This document shows positions 17,865 through 27,513 of a DNA stretch of 64,000 bases, piece by piece. Below the pieces are notes generated by a model, which was given only the letters and a program-made list of their open reading frames with translations, was not told the origin of the DNA and ran no database searches. The translations under genes and the position numbers were made by a program. Origin of the DNA: Dysgonamonadaceae bacterium. GTDB taxonomy: Bacteria; Bacteroidota; Bacteroidia; Bacteroidales; Azobacteroidaceae. Position 1 is the stretch's first letter; every line of letters begins with the position of its first letter. The stretch covers positions 58,210-122,209 of the forward strand of contig JAIRKO010000039.1 in assembly GCA_031260045.1 (NCBI GenBank), in the 5' to 3' direction.

Positions 17865-20800
17865 ATGAAAACAAGATTGCTATTACTAATTGTCATCGCG
17901 GTTGGCTTTCAGGCTCTTGCCGCAATCAATCATGGTTCAATCATGGGTCGCGGGTTGCCTTTACATGGCACAGTCCCTACAGCAGCAACACTGGATTTCA
18001 AAATTGTTACCATCGGGACAAGCGTCTGGGCATGGACAAACTTAAGCGGAATGAGCCTTGCCGGTAACGACTGGTCTTCGCAAATCCGTTTGTGGAATCC
18101 GGAAAGAATGGACTACAACCTATCGGGCAGAATTGCCAATACGTTGCAGTCTTACGGTAAAGCGAGCATCGCGAATACGGAGCTTTGCGGACCGACGGAC
18201 GGAAACGTAACAATATCCTTTTTTCAAGAAACAGACTATGCTTTCTATGAAACGGACAATATTACTTTTTATTACGCGCAGCCGAATTCCGGGATAACGG
18301 GCGACTGGACGCCGCCCGTGTTGAATGCTCCGCAGCGAATCGACGGAACGAAACAACAACTCCGCCTTTTGTTCTCTGCGGCAGATGATTCGGAGAACTT
18401 CTTCTATTATATCGAAGACGAGAACAACAACTTCTTTGAGGTATCGTTTTCCGATGAAACGGTTTTAAATCTCGAACCGGACAGAAATTATCAGTTCATG
18501 ATTTATGCCATTGACTTTTCGGGAAACCAAAGTACTCCCGTTTCGTATCGTTATCCCTATTCGCAAAACCCGAGTCCTGATCCCAATGCGAAGTACTTGC
18601 CCGACAACATCAAAAACGGTTCCGATTTCCATATTATATATATGAATGAGGCGAACGTAGCCGAACTCGGAGCAAAAGTAACGCAGCCGAACTTGATCCG
18701 CGATATCGAGGTATGGAATGAAAATATGATAGGCAACTGGAGCGGTTACGGCGTAAATGCTTGGGGCATGCCGGTATCCAACGCTTGGGTGAATTTGATT
18801 GTGAACAATAGCGACTGGAACGGCGGCGCTATCATTACCAACCCCGATATGTTTGAAACGAAGCCCAGCCTCAAGGCGGTTACCGACAACATCGAAAATG
18901 ATTTTTATTTCCACTTCGCCATCAAAAACACACAGCCGAATGTGGGATGGACGTTGATGTTCTTCAGCGACGAAAACCAAGGCGAGAATAGCGTGAAATA
19001 TTATGTTGGTCCTCAACACCCGAGCGTAAGCAATCTTCCCTGGCTGGGCGACTTCAGGCACGACGGAGAGTGGCAGTATTTTGAAATCCCCGTTTCGCAC
19101 CTGACGGCGAGAGGATATAAATGGAACGGAACCATGCAGGATGGCAACAGGTTTCCCCTGATCGGTTTCCAATCCCCGCAGAACATAGCAGGAGCGGAAC
19201 TCAACCTCGACGCCATGTTCTTTTACCGGCAACCTGTAACTTCAAGCGAAACGGTTACGGTAGGAAAAGCCGGCGCGCTTGACTTCCGTTTGGATAGTCG
19301 TAACCAGTCATTAAAGATTGAATGCGCTTCCACTATCGCCATTGAATCCGCTTACGTTGAACTTACACTCAACGGTATACCGGTTGAGAGACAATGGTCG
19401 GTAGACGGCACGGTCTCGGTGGGAAGGGCAAACCACTATATCCTTACTATTCCGGCTACCGAAATTTCCGGATGGACGAACGATGCAATTCTCGGTTTAA
19501 ATCTTGCTTATAAGCCTGTGGGCAGAGACTATGTACACAACAACAATATCATAACCTCAGGTATAAACAGCGGCAAGCTCATCCAACACAAAATAGGTAC
19601 GGGCATAGATATAGAAGAAATGCCGCAGGTGATGTCTCTTTTGCCCGACAGCATCAAAAACAATTCCGATTTCTACATTATATATATGGACGAAAGTAGC
19701 AAAAATGAACTCTCCGAACTCGGAAAAGTGAAGCAAGAGACTGTGCTACGCGCATACGATGTATGGAACAATATGAACATCGCGAGTGAAGGCGGGCAAA
19801 ATTCATGGGGCATGCCGGTATCCAACGTGGTGGGTTGTGCTTCTATCCATAATAATGAATGGAGCGGTGGTGCTATCGTTACCGACCTCAATGAGTTTGT
19901 AGCGGCGCCCAACTTCAAGCCCATTACCGACAATCCCAACGATTATTACTTCCACTTCGCCGTCAAAGGCGCCCCGTTGAGTGCGGGATGGACGTTGATA
20001 TTCTACAGCGATAACTCACAAGGCGAGAACGGCGTGAAATATCATGTCGGTCCCATCGAAGGAAACGAGAGCGCACGTGGCGCCGGTTGGTTAGGTGAAT
20101 TGAGCAACGGGTGGCAGCATTTTGAAATCCCTGTTTCGCAACTAACGGCGAGAGGATATAAATGGAACGGAGCGATGTCGAACGAAAGGGAAATGCTGAT
20201 CGGTTTCCAATCTGAGGAAAACGCGCAGGCTCAAAGAAAAATTTACTTCGACGCCATGTTTTTCTACAAGAAACGGAACGTATTTGTACCGACCCCCTCT
20301 GAGGTAACTCCGATTACCTCCGGAACAGCCCGCGAGATTAACTTCCGATTGGACAGCCGGGAAAATAACTTGATGATTGAATGTAATACTTTGGCTAATC
20401 TCACCGACGCTTACGTTACACTTTCAATCGACGGTCTGCAACTGGTAGGGAAATGGGTACCCGACAACAACATTCCTCTGTCGACCGGTACAAAAAGATA
20501 TGTCATTATCATTCCGGCAGATAAAATTTCCGGATGGAAAAAAGATGCGATTGTCGGTTTGAATTTTGTCTATCAGCCGATGGGCGGAGCCTATGTGAGC
20601 GACAATAAGGTAATAACCGGAGAGGAGAACTACGGCAAACCCATTCTGCACAAAATAGGTACGGGCGAAGATATAAACACTTCCTTTTTGCCCCTCGAAA
20701 TTGCAACCGGCTCCGATTTCCACATTATTTATATGGACGCGAAGAGCGAAGCCGGTCTCGGAAGCAGAGTGAAGCAGCCGACCATGCTACGCAGCTACGA

Positions 20801-22400
20801 TATATGGCCGGGTGATCCAATGTTAACGCTGGCTCCATCAACGTGTATTGGCGTAAACGCATGGAACGAACCTGCGGAAACCGCGCCTTGGGTATCTTTT
20901 GATGTTACCCAAGAAGCGAATGCGGCCGGATGGAACGGCGGCGCTATCGTTGCCGTCCTCAGTGAGTTCGAAACACCGCCCAACCTCAAGGATGTTACCG
21001 ATAATCCGGAGGATTATACTTTCCACTTCGCCGTCAAAAGCGACCAGATAGATGCGGGATGGACGTTGATATTCTACAGCGACGAAACCAAAGGCGAGAA
21101 TGGACTGAAATATTACATAGGACCCAATCCAACCGCCGACGATATGCCGACCGGTCAACTCTACTATTTTGGAAGTAACTTTTCGCATGACGGACAATGG
21201 CATCATTTTGAAATCCCCGTTTCGGAATTGGTAGATAGAGGGTATAAATGGTATGGACCGTTGTTCGATCCGAGAACTCCCTTGATCGGTTTTCAATCTA
21301 CGATGAACAGGCTGACAGAGAAAATCAACCTCGACGCCATGTTCTTCTACAAGAAACCGGCGGATGCGCCCCAACCGACTCGCCCGTCCAAACCGACCGA
21401 AGAGCCGGTTACCGAGGGAACAGCCGGTGATATTAACTTCAGATTAAACAGCCTCTCGCTGGAAAACTTGTATATTGTATGTGGAATGAACGATGAAAAC
21501 TACAATATGCACTCGGCTTACGTTACACTTAAACTCGATGGCATACAACTTACAGGGAAGTGGTTGGAGCCCTCCTTTGATCTAAACGGTTATAACATTA
21601 TTGTTCCGGCAAGTGATATTACCGGATGGAAGAAGGATGCGTTGCTCGAAGTGACTTTTGCTTACCAAAAAAGGGCAAACGAAGATTTTGAAATCGGTGG
21701 TACCGCCTTGCATCGAATAGGCATGGGCGCAGAGGGTGATGGAATATCTGCTGACATCAAAAATGGCTCCGATTTCTACAATATTTATGTGGATAAACAG
21801 AGCGAAGAAGCTATTGGCATAAGAAAAGTGAAGCAGTCAACCATGATGCGCGACATCCACATGTGGGCGGGCGCCAACGGTGTAGAAAGCGGCGCCTGGG
21901 AGGAGGGCGATATCAATGCTTGGGGGCAACCGGCAACCCAACCTTGGATAAGTGTTCGGACTACCACTGACGAACTGCACAAAGGCGTGCTCGTTTACAT
22001 CAATAATGAATCTGAAACGCCGCCCGACCTCAGAGGTATTAACGACGACTATACTTTCCACTTCGCCATCAAAAGCGACCATCCCACAGGCTGGATACTG
22101 ACTTTATTCAGCGAAGGCGAACAAGAAAGTGACGGAGATGTAGAGTTTTATATAGGTCCTCCGGTAGACTTCCTCCCCGAAAATGTTATCCCATTGGGCG
22201 ATTTTTCGCACGACAACCAATGGCGACACCTTGAAATCCCTTTCTCTACTTTGCGGGAGCACGGATATCATTGGGAAAACTCAATGATGTGGGGGCCAGA
22301 CGGAGTAACGAGCCTGTTCGGTTTCGAGGAATGGCCTTCTGCGCAAAGCGGAGCGATAATTAATTTGGACGCCATTTTCTTCTACAAGAAAAACAGATAA
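17865..22400 (+). CDS. Large secreted protein with four ~350-residue repeats (1511 aa)
   Basis: Function unknown. A signal peptide (residues 1-20) shows export. An N-terminal unique region (about 21-245) includes a fibronectin-like stretch. Four long repeats then open near residues 252, 600, 949 and 1301 with SDFhIIYMdE-like sequence. Each contains NAWGxP, a WNGGAI segment, DYxFHFAxK, GWTLIFYSDxxxGEN, FEIPVSxLxxRGYKW, LIGFQS and a terminal LDAMFFYKK. Between repeats lies a beta-rich linker (DFRLDSR... to Y). The pattern of aromatic and acidic residues suggests a carbohydrate- or ligand-binding beta-sandwich, but that is inference. No type IX secretion C-terminal domain or membrane anchor is seen. 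It is monocistronic with a strong terminator. Confidence 0.85.
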   Translation: MKTRLLLLIVIAVGFQALAAINHGSIMGRGLPLHGTVPTAATLDFKIVTIGTSVWAWTNLSGMSLAGNDWSSQIRLWNPERMDYNLSGRIANTLQSYGKASIANTELCGPTDGNVTISFFQETDYAFYETDNITFYYAQPNSGITGDWTPPVLNAPQRIDGTKQQLRLLFSAADDSENFFYYIEDENNNFFEVSFSDETVLNLEPDRNYQFMIYAIDFSGNQSTPVSYRYPYSQNPSPDPNAKYLPDNIKNGSDFHIIYMNEANVAELGAKVTQPNLIRDIEVWNENMIGNWSGYGVNAWGMPVSNAWVNLIVNNSDWNGGAIITNPDMFETKPSLKAVTDNIENDFYFHFAIKNTQPNVGWTLMFFSDENQGENSVKYYVGPQHPSVSNLPWLGDFRHDGEWQYFEIPVSHLTARGYKWNGTMQDGNRFPLIGFQSPQNIAGAELNLDAMFFYRQPVTSSETVTVGKAGALDFRLDSRNQSLKIECASTIAIESAYVELTLNGIPVERQWSVDGTVSVGRANHYILTIPATEISGWTNDAILGLNLAYKPVGRDYVHNNNIITSGINSGKLIQHKIGTGIDIEEMPQVMSLLPDSIKNNSDFYIIYMDESSKNELSELGKVKQETVLRAYDVWNNMNIASEGGQNSWGMPVSNVVGCASIHNNEWSGGAIVTDLNEFVAAPNFKPITDNPNDYYFHFAVKGAPLSAGWTLIFYSDNSQGENGVKYHVGPIEGNESARGAGWLGELSNGWQHFEIPVSQLTARGYKWNGAMSNEREMLIGFQSEENAQAQRKIYFDAMFFYKKRNVFVPTPSEVTPITSGTAREINFRLDSRENNLMIECNTLANLTDAYVTLSIDGLQLVGKWVPDNNIPLSTGTKRYVIIIPADKISGWKKDAIVGLNFVYQPMGGAYVSDNKVITGEENYGKPILHKIGTGEDINTSFLPLEIATGSDFHIIYMDAKSEAGLGSRVKQPTMLRSYDIWPGDPMLTLAPSTCIGVNAWNEPAETAPWVSFDVTQEANAAGWNGGAIVAVLSEFETPPNLKDVTDNPEDYTFHFAVKSDQIDAGWTLIFYSDETKGENGLKYYIGPNPTADDMPTGQLYYFGSNFSHDGQWHHFEIPVSELVDRGYKWYGPLFDPRTPLIGFQSTMNRLTEKINLDAMFFYKKPADAPQPTRPSKPTEEPVTEGTAGDINFRLNSLSLENLYIVCGMNDENYNMHSAYVTLKLDGIQLTGKWLEPSFDLNGYNIIVPASDITGWKKDALLEVTFAYQKRANEDFEIGGTALHRIGMGAEGDGISADIKNGSDFYNIYVDKQSEEAIGIRKVKQSTMMRDIHMWAGANGVESGAWEEGDINAWGQPATQPWISVRTTTDELHKGVLVYINNESETPPDLRGINDDYTFHFAIKSDHPTGWILTLFSEGEQESDGDVEFYIGPPVDFLPENVIPLGDFSHDNQWRHLEIPFSTLREHGYHWENSMMWGPDGVTSLFGFEEWPSAQSGAIINLDAIFFYKKNR

Positions 22401-22433
22401 CGCCACCCTAAAGTGTGTTATCTTATATAACAG

Positions 22434-22468
22434 AAAAGCCCCCCAACTTTTAAGTTGGGGGGCTTTTT
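22434..22468 (+). terminator. Strong intrinsic terminator
   Basis: AAAAGCCCCCCAACTT is a perfect 16-bp inverted match to AAGTTGGGGGGCTTTT, with a 2-nt spacer and a T-run. It ends the 1511-residue protein gene 34 bp after its stop and could also act for minus-strand transcripts because it is symmetric. Confidence 0.9.
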
Positions 22469-22489
22469 GTTGATGAAAATAAAGATGAA

Positions 22490-22690
22490 CGGGTGCGGTA
22501 TTTCAACTTCGCCGCATCATTGCAAAAGACCGCCGTCATTGTGGGCGGAGCGGAGACTGCAATCCCCTGCCAAATGCAGCTCGTTTTTCAGGGTATCCCG
22601 CGTCAGCGCGGGATGAGGGCTTTTTTGAACGCGCGCGTTGCGATTCGCCGACGGCGGCTTCGGGTTTTAACCGCGCTACTTCGCGGTGCT
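22490..22690. repeat. Composite palindromic repeat block
   Basis: The block holds several pieces of the dispersed family, including 'cgtcattgtgggcggagc' and the hairpin ATCCCGCGtcagCGCGGGAT at 22592-22612. It separates the terminator from the convergent M23 gene. No gene is seen within it. Confidence 0.5.
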
Positions 22691-22696
22691 CATACC

Positions 22697-23920
22697 TCAC
22701 CTATTCAACCAAGGCAAAGGATCCAACTTAACCCGCTCCTTCCAAATTTCAAAATGCAACATCGTCGAATTGCCGTTTTCCCGATCCGTGTAAATTTTCC
22801 CCAAAATCTGTCCCGTACTCACTTTGCTGCCCTGCTTAACATACACTTGGTCGATATTCGAATACAGCGTCAAATAATTCCCGTGCCGAACGATAATGGA
22901 ATTATGGTAACCCGGAAGCATAAAAATCCGCGAAACAACTCCGTCAAACACCGCCCGCGCCTCATTGTCGGGCGTCGTTTCGATTTCAATGCCGTTGCAG
23001 TTAACCGACACTTTCGACAATTCTCTGTATTGGCGAACGCCGAAATAATTGATAATTTTATAATTGCCCCGCAAGGGAAAAGGCAAACTCCCTCGATTAT
23101 CGGAAAAGCTCGACGAGAGCGCTTTTTCCGCAGCCGTCATGGCATAACCGCCTTTGATTTCGGCTTGGCGGTCTTCCTGCGACTCGCCGGACATGCTGGT
23201 TTCTTCGGCGATAATGCCTTCAATTCGCCGGTTCAGGGCTTCGGCTTGCCGTTTTTTCTTTTCCAATTCGGCGAGGAGTTTACTTTTATTTTTTTCGAGC
23301 ATATAAATCTCCTCGTTTTTATTGGATATTTCCTCGTTTAGCCGTTCCTCTTCGACCTTTCGCCCGACAAGCAGCGTTTGTTTTATTTCTTTGGTGTTCA
23401 GCAAAAACCGTTTTTCCGTATTCACCTTTTTTTGTTTTTCGATAATCTCTGTGGCTTGCCTGCGCTGCCATTTGAAATACTCTTTCAGGTACATAATGCG
23501 GTGCAGCGAATGCGTAAAATCTTTTGCCGACAAAACAAACAATAAATTATTATTCAGCCGGTTTCGATAGACATACATTTTTTTTATCGCTTCGGCGTAT
23601 TTCTCTTTCTTTTCCTGCAAATTCATTTCCAACACCTTGATTTGTATTTCCCTGTCCACAATTCCGTAATCCAGTCCTGAAATTTCTCGGTTCAAATACG
23701 CAATCATTTTTTCCCTGTACTCAATGTTGTTGTTCAGCAAAACCAAGCGGTTAAGCGCATTGCTGATCGTCGAGCGGTTCACTTCCAACAATTGAGTGGT
23801 TTCTTCAATTTCCGTCAAAATATTTTGCCGTTCTATTTCCAAATCGGCGGTTTTTTCCGGCTCTTTGGCAAACAGGGAAAAAACCGCGCTTGATAACAGT
23901 ATGAATAATTTGTATTTCAT
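22697..23920 (-). CDS. EnvC-like murein hydrolase activator / degenerate M23 peptidase (407 aa)
   Basis: Exported coiled-coil protein with a C-terminal LytM/M23 domain, the architecture of EnvC, which activates periplasmic amidases during cell separation. A signal peptide (residues 1-18) precedes long heptad-rich helices (about 25-250) and the LytM domain (about 300-407). The zinc ligands of active M23 enzymes look lost: the HxGxD position reads NCNGIEI, the YAHL position reads YSNI and the HLHFE position reads MLHFEI. It is therefore more likely an activator than an enzyme. It is the last gene of a dut-TPR/DUF4292-M23 series conserved in Bacteroidales. Confidence 0.88.
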   Translation of the reverse strand: MKYKLFILLSSAVFSLFAKEPEKTADLEIERQNILTEIEETTQLLEVNRSTISNALNRLVLLNNNIEYREKMIAYLNREISGLDYGIVDREIQIKVLEMNLQEKKEKYAEAIKKMYVYRNRLNNNLLFVLSAKDFTHSLHRIMYLKEYFKWQRRQATEIIEKQKKVNTEKRFLLNTKEIKQTLLVGRKVEEERLNEEISNKNEEIYMLEKNKSKLLAELEKKKRQAEALNRRIEGIIAEETSMSGESQEDRQAEIKGGYAMTAAEKALSSSFSDNRGSLPFPLRGNYKIINYFGVRQYRELSKVSVNCNGIEIETTPDNEARAVFDGVVSRIFMLPGYHNSIIVRHGNYLTLYSNIDQVYVKQGSKVSTGQILGKIYTDRENGNSTMLHFEIWKERVKLDPLPWLNR

Positions 23921-23948
23921 AATTTTATATGTATGTGTAAGTCCAGTT

Positions 23949-26441
23949 TCATTGAAATGATCGAATTAAATTAATTATTTGATTAATATCTATGGGTTTA
24001 TATTTGGATGGAATATCCGTTTTCAGTTCAAAAGCGTCGTCGATATGCACGGCTGAAAATTTCAAATCCATAGTAATTTCATTTTCGGGCAGGGTTAGCG
24101 TCATGTTCATTTTCATGGGAAACAGGCTGTTGTCCGACATTTGTTTGAAATCGGCGTAATCCCAATGTATATCTGCCATTTTGTCGATGTTGTAAATTTC
24201 CGTTTTCAGGATGCGGTGAATGGTATCGCTCATAAAACCGTAAACGGTTCCTCGACCGTCCTGCCGACTAAAACTGACGGAAAATTCCTCTTTCCGGCAA
24301 TCGAATGCAGCGTAATCTTCGGGCGCAACCTCCCGTTTACCGGCGATAAACAACTGATTGGTTAGCAGCGACCGGATGGCGTAAAAATCGAAACCGAAAG
24401 GAAAATATTTCTTTAAACTATCCGTCGTTTCCGTAAAATATACTTTGTTTATGCGGTCGATAATCAGGATTTGCTCCGGGCTGATGTTTATCCTTGCCGC
24501 TTCGGTTCCCACAATCGGGATGCGCAAGGAAAGTTGAATCATATCATCTTTAACGATTCGGAGTTGCGCATCGGTGGTGATGCTCTTGCGATTTGCGCCA
24601 AGTTTAACGCCGAAGCGGAGATTTGCCGAAATGGTTTTATAGGCAATCGACCGGCTTAGCATCGCAAAAACGATGTGCATCCCGTTTTCACGGGCGTTTT
24701 CAATTTTTCGCCGGATAACGGCGGTATCCGTTTCCCCATTTTTTTCTTTTATTTCCAACGCCTTTTCCCACTGCTGAACGGCTTTGTCAATATCCCCCGT
24801 TCCAAAAAGGATGTCGCCGTAATGACCGAGCATGTCGGGATTTTCAGCCCCCCCGTTTGCAATGGCGTGTTCGATATGATATTTCGCCAATGAATAATTA
24901 CCTTTGCAAAAAAGAATCCACGCATAGGTATCCACATAGGTCGGGTTCTCCGGATAGGCTTTCATGCATTTGTCGATCATACTTTCCGCTTTATCCAACT
25001 GCATGGTGTCCAAACTCAAGAAATAAGCGTAATTATTCAACACCAAAAAGTTATTCGCGTTATATTGCAACGCCTTTTCATAAGCATGATAAGTCTTTTG
25101 CTTCTCGCCCGTTTCGTAATAAAGGTCGCCCAACCGACCGTAAAAAGTAGACAGCAAGGTTCTATTTTTGTCGGGTACATATTCCATCCCTCTCTCCATA
25201 TTTAATAGCGCCTCTTTGAATTGCTTTTTTTGGTATAAGGCGGAACTTTTATAAAAATAAAAATCGGGAACTTCCGGTAAATGCGCCTGCGACGCCTTGC
25301 ACAGGCGGATAATCTCGTCGGAGTTGTTTCGGCGCTTGGCGATATTCAGCAATTGCAGCCAAGCGTCTATGTTTTCGGGATCGTCTTCCGTCACGATTTG
25401 AAACTGCGCTTGGGCTTCCTCCCATTGTTCCTGTGCAGCCAAAAATTGCCCGTACAGCATATTCAGTTCTTTTTCTTCGGAATGTTTATCCATCAAGGTT
25501 TGAAACAAAACGTCGGCTGATTTTACATGCCTCCGGTTCAGAAGAAACTTTTGGACATATTCTTTCAGCATGGCGATTTGGGTTTCACGGTCTAACAAAG
25601 TATTTTTGAAAGTTTTTTCTATTTCGTCGGTAGCCGCTTCATAATTGCCCATCCGTTCGTAATAAAGCGACATGGCTAAGGCATAAAACGGATCCTCGAA
25701 GTTAATTTTACGCGCTTGTTCATAATACTCCAAAGCTTTTTCCGGTTCGTTTCTTTCCATGTAAAAATCCCCTATAAAAATTCGGTATTTGACCGTCGAA
25801 GGATATCTCGCAATCAATCTTGTAATTTCGTTCACGGCTTCATCTTGCTTGCCCATCGACAAATAGAGTTGATGCTTTTGCATGGAAGTACCCTCGCTCA
25901 TGCCCTCGCTTTCTTCCAAATCGTTCAAAACGGTGATGGCTCTGTTGATTTGCCCGCTCCTGAAATATAGTTCGGACAGGTAAAACTGCAAATCCCACTG
26001 CTCCGTATGCGCTTCGATTATTTCTTCACACTGGGCGATGGCTTCCGGAAGATTATCCGTTTCCCCGTTTGTTTCGGCAAGTAAAATCTTGTAGTAGAGG
26101 TTATCGGGAGCAAGTCGCGCGGCTTTTTGCACGGCGTCGACCGCCAAGGAATCCAATTGCAGATACATGTAAAAATTCGACAGTTCAGCCCATGCCGCCG
26201 CCGAAGTGGAGTCGATGTGCAAAGCGTAGCGCAAAGCGTTGAAAGCATCGCTGTATTCCTCAACTTCCTTTGAACCCATCGCTTCCATAAAAAAATAATC
26301 AAACTTTCGCCCCGTTTGGCTTGTGGAATCGGCAAAGGCGGATGTAAACGCAAAAATGCAAAAACACCAAACACACAATATACATAAGGTGTTCGTGCTT
26401 TTGTGCTTTTGTGCTTTTGTGTTTGTGCAAATTTTATTCAT
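23949..26441 (-). CDS. TPR protein fused to DUF4292 (830 aa)
   Basis: Residues 1-38 are a basic stretch and hydrophobic signal peptide ending near FTSAFA. Residues about 50-560 are a run of tetratricopeptide repeats (for example AWAELSNFYMYLQLDSLAVD and ALSMYYERMGNYEAA-type units). From about residue 590 the sequence is DUF4292-like: ISANLRFGVKLG, LIIDRINKVYF and LLTNQLFIAGKRE. From remembered Bacteroides gene order, not checked here, these are separate neighbours and the DUF4292 protein is a lipoprotein. Here the frame is continuous and no signal or lipobox separates them. The role is likely in the cell envelope, inferred from the M23 neighbour. Confidence 0.85.
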   Translation of the reverse strand: MNKICTNTKAQKHKSTNTLCILCVWCFCIFAFTSAFADSTSQTGRKFDYFFMEAMGSKEVEEYSDAFNALRYALHIDSTSAAAWAELSNFYMYLQLDSLAVDAVQKAARLAPDNLYYKILLAETNGETDNLPEAIAQCEEIIEAHTEQWDLQFYLSELYFRSGQINRAITVLNDLEESEGMSEGTSMQKHQLYLSMGKQDEAVNEITRLIARYPSTVKYRIFIGDFYMERNEPEKALEYYEQARKINFEDPFYALAMSLYYERMGNYEAATDEIEKTFKNTLLDRETQIAMLKEYVQKFLLNRRHVKSADVLFQTLMDKHSEEKELNMLYGQFLAAQEQWEEAQAQFQIVTEDDPENIDAWLQLLNIAKRRNNSDEIIRLCKASQAHLPEVPDFYFYKSSALYQKKQFKEALLNMERGMEYVPDKNRTLLSTFYGRLGDLYYETGEKQKTYHAYEKALQYNANNFLVLNNYAYFLSLDTMQLDKAESMIDKCMKAYPENPTYVDTYAWILFCKGNYSLAKYHIEHAIANGGAENPDMLGHYGDILFGTGDIDKAVQQWEKALEIKEKNGETDTAVIRRKIENARENGMHIVFAMLSRSIAYKTISANLRFGVKLGANRKSITTDAQLRIVKDDMIQLSLRIPIVGTEAARINISPEQILIIDRINKVYFTETTDSLKKYFPFGFDFYAIRSLLTNQLFIAGKREVAPEDYAAFDCRKEEFSVSFSRQDGRGTVYGFMSDTIHRILKTEIYNIDKMADIHWDYADFKQMSDNSLFPMKMNMTLTLPENEITMDLKFSAVHIDDAFELKTDIPSKYKPIDINQIINLIRSFQ

Positions 26442-26547
26442 AATTTTTATGTAAATATGTGTTCATAATTAGTTCATATTATTTTATAATTTGTGTATTT
26501 ACCTCTGTGTTATATAAATAAATTAACAAAAACATCCGGAATGCGCC

Positions 26548-26979
26548 TCAACGCCCCGTATGCCCAAATCCGCCCGCCCCTCGGCGCGTATCGCTCAATA
26601 CGTCCGTTTCTTCCCATTCCACCCGCTCGTGCCGGCACACAACCATTTGGCAAATCCGTTCCCCGTCGTTAACCACAAACGGCGCGGCGGACAAATTAAC
26701 CAAAATCACCTTAATTTCGCCCCGATAATCCGCATCAATCGTACCCGGCGTATTCACCAGCGAAATACCGTGTTTCGCAGCCAAGCCGCTTCGCGGACGG
26801 ATTTGGGCTTCAAAACCAACCGGCAATTCGATGAAAAGCCCCGTCGGAACAAGCGTCCTTTCCAAAGAACCCAATGTAATGGGGGCGTCAAGGTCGGCAC
26901 GCAAATCCATCCCTGCGGAATAAAGCGTTTCGTAGGCGGGCAAAGCGTGTTTTGATTTGTTGATGATTTTTACTTTCAT
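26548..26979 (-). CDS. dut: dUTP diphosphatase (143 aa)
   Basis: Hydrolyses dUTP to dUMP and pyrophosphate, keeping uracil out of DNA and supplying dTMP synthesis. The trimeric dUTPase motifs are present: AGMDLRADL (motif 1), [11 protein letters not shown] (motif 2), [17 protein letters not shown] (motif 3), ERICQMVV (motif 4) and the C-terminal [12 protein letters not shown] that closes over the active site (motif 5). Length is standard. It lies upstream of the TPR/DUF4292 and M23 genes on the same strand, with about 105 bp between it and the TPR gene. Confidence 0.97.
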   Translation of the reverse strand: MKVKIINKSKHALPAYETLYSAGMDLRADLDAPITLGSLERTLVPTGLFIELPVGFEAQIRPRSGLAAKHGISLVNTPGTIDADYRGEIKVILVNLSAAPFVVNDGERICQMVVCRHERVEWEETDVLSDTRRGAGGFGHTGR

Positions 26980-27050
26980 ATATTATTTTAATTAAGCCTC
27001 GCACCAACCAGAACGTAATCTGCGGACAAAAAAGAAGCTCCTTTCGGACT

Positions 27051-27059
27051 GCAAAGATA
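27051..27059 (-). promoter_or_regulatory. -7 promoter motif of dut
   Basis: The minus strand reads TATCTTTGC, an exact TAnnTTTG match, about 72 bp upstream of the dut ATG. The remainder of the 26980-27282 spacer shows only AT-rich sequence and very short ORFs that cannot be supported. Confidence 0.55.
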
Positions 27060-27282
27060 ACTATTCTTTGCAACCCCGTATTACAAAAAATTATAAAAAC
27101 TACGGAACGCTGAATATGGCAACAAAATTTATGTCAAAAAAACCTCCGTTTTGTACATGAACCCGCCTCTGAAGAACGCGCCTTCATTTTCACCTTGCTT
27201 TGCTTGCTACATTTTTCACACATACTTTACAAAATAAATTGCTTTATATCAAAAAGTTAACCGGAATGATGGAATTAGCGTG

Positions 27283-27311
27283 TTTGTAATTCAAAAAAAG
27301 TAGTACCTTTG
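27283..27311 (+). promoter_or_regulatory. Promoter of the SRP RNA gene
   Basis: TTTG at 27283-27286 and TACCTTTG at 27304-27311 are 17 bp apart, close to the usual spacing. The mature RNA is expected to begin about 6 nt after the -7 element, at GGGTAAG. Confidence 0.7.
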
Positions 27312-27316
27312 CAGTC

Positions 27317-27412
27317 GGGTAAGTCCTACGCGGTCAGCTCCCTTCAAATCCCCCAGGGCTTGACGGCAGCAAGGGTAGATGGTTGTAGCGACGCGATGTA
27401 GTAAGCTTACCC
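27317..27412 (+). ncRNA. ffs: Signal recognition particle RNA (4.5S-like, ~96 nt)
   Basis: RNA component of the signal recognition particle, which binds Ffh and directs nascent membrane proteins to the translocon. The apical Ffh-binding domain is plain: GGTCAG, then CCCCCAGGGC, then GGCAGCAAGGGTA, matching the universal bacterial core. The ends GGGTAAG and CTTACCC pair to close the molecule. Six T residues follow at 27413-27418 as the terminator. The gene has its own promoter and stands alone in a spacer between dut and the barrel protein gene. Confidence 0.92.
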
Positions 27413-27513
27413 TTTTTTATCAAATTGCTTTCAATATGATGGATTATGGTGAATAAATCAGTTAAACATATAACTGTATGAATTATTTTTTGTTTAATTT
27501 AATTTTTTTTAAG

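Noticed and set aside
22493..23341. 282-residue plus-strand frame opposite the M23 gene
   Set aside because: It is arginine- and phenylalanine-rich with no domain and mirrors the coding sequence of the minus-strand M23 protein.
27000..27282. Small ORF with a CxxC motif on the minus strand (about 29 codons near 27.2 kb)
   Set aside because: There is no promoter at the right place, no homology recognised, and the sequence looks like ordinary AT-rich spacer.
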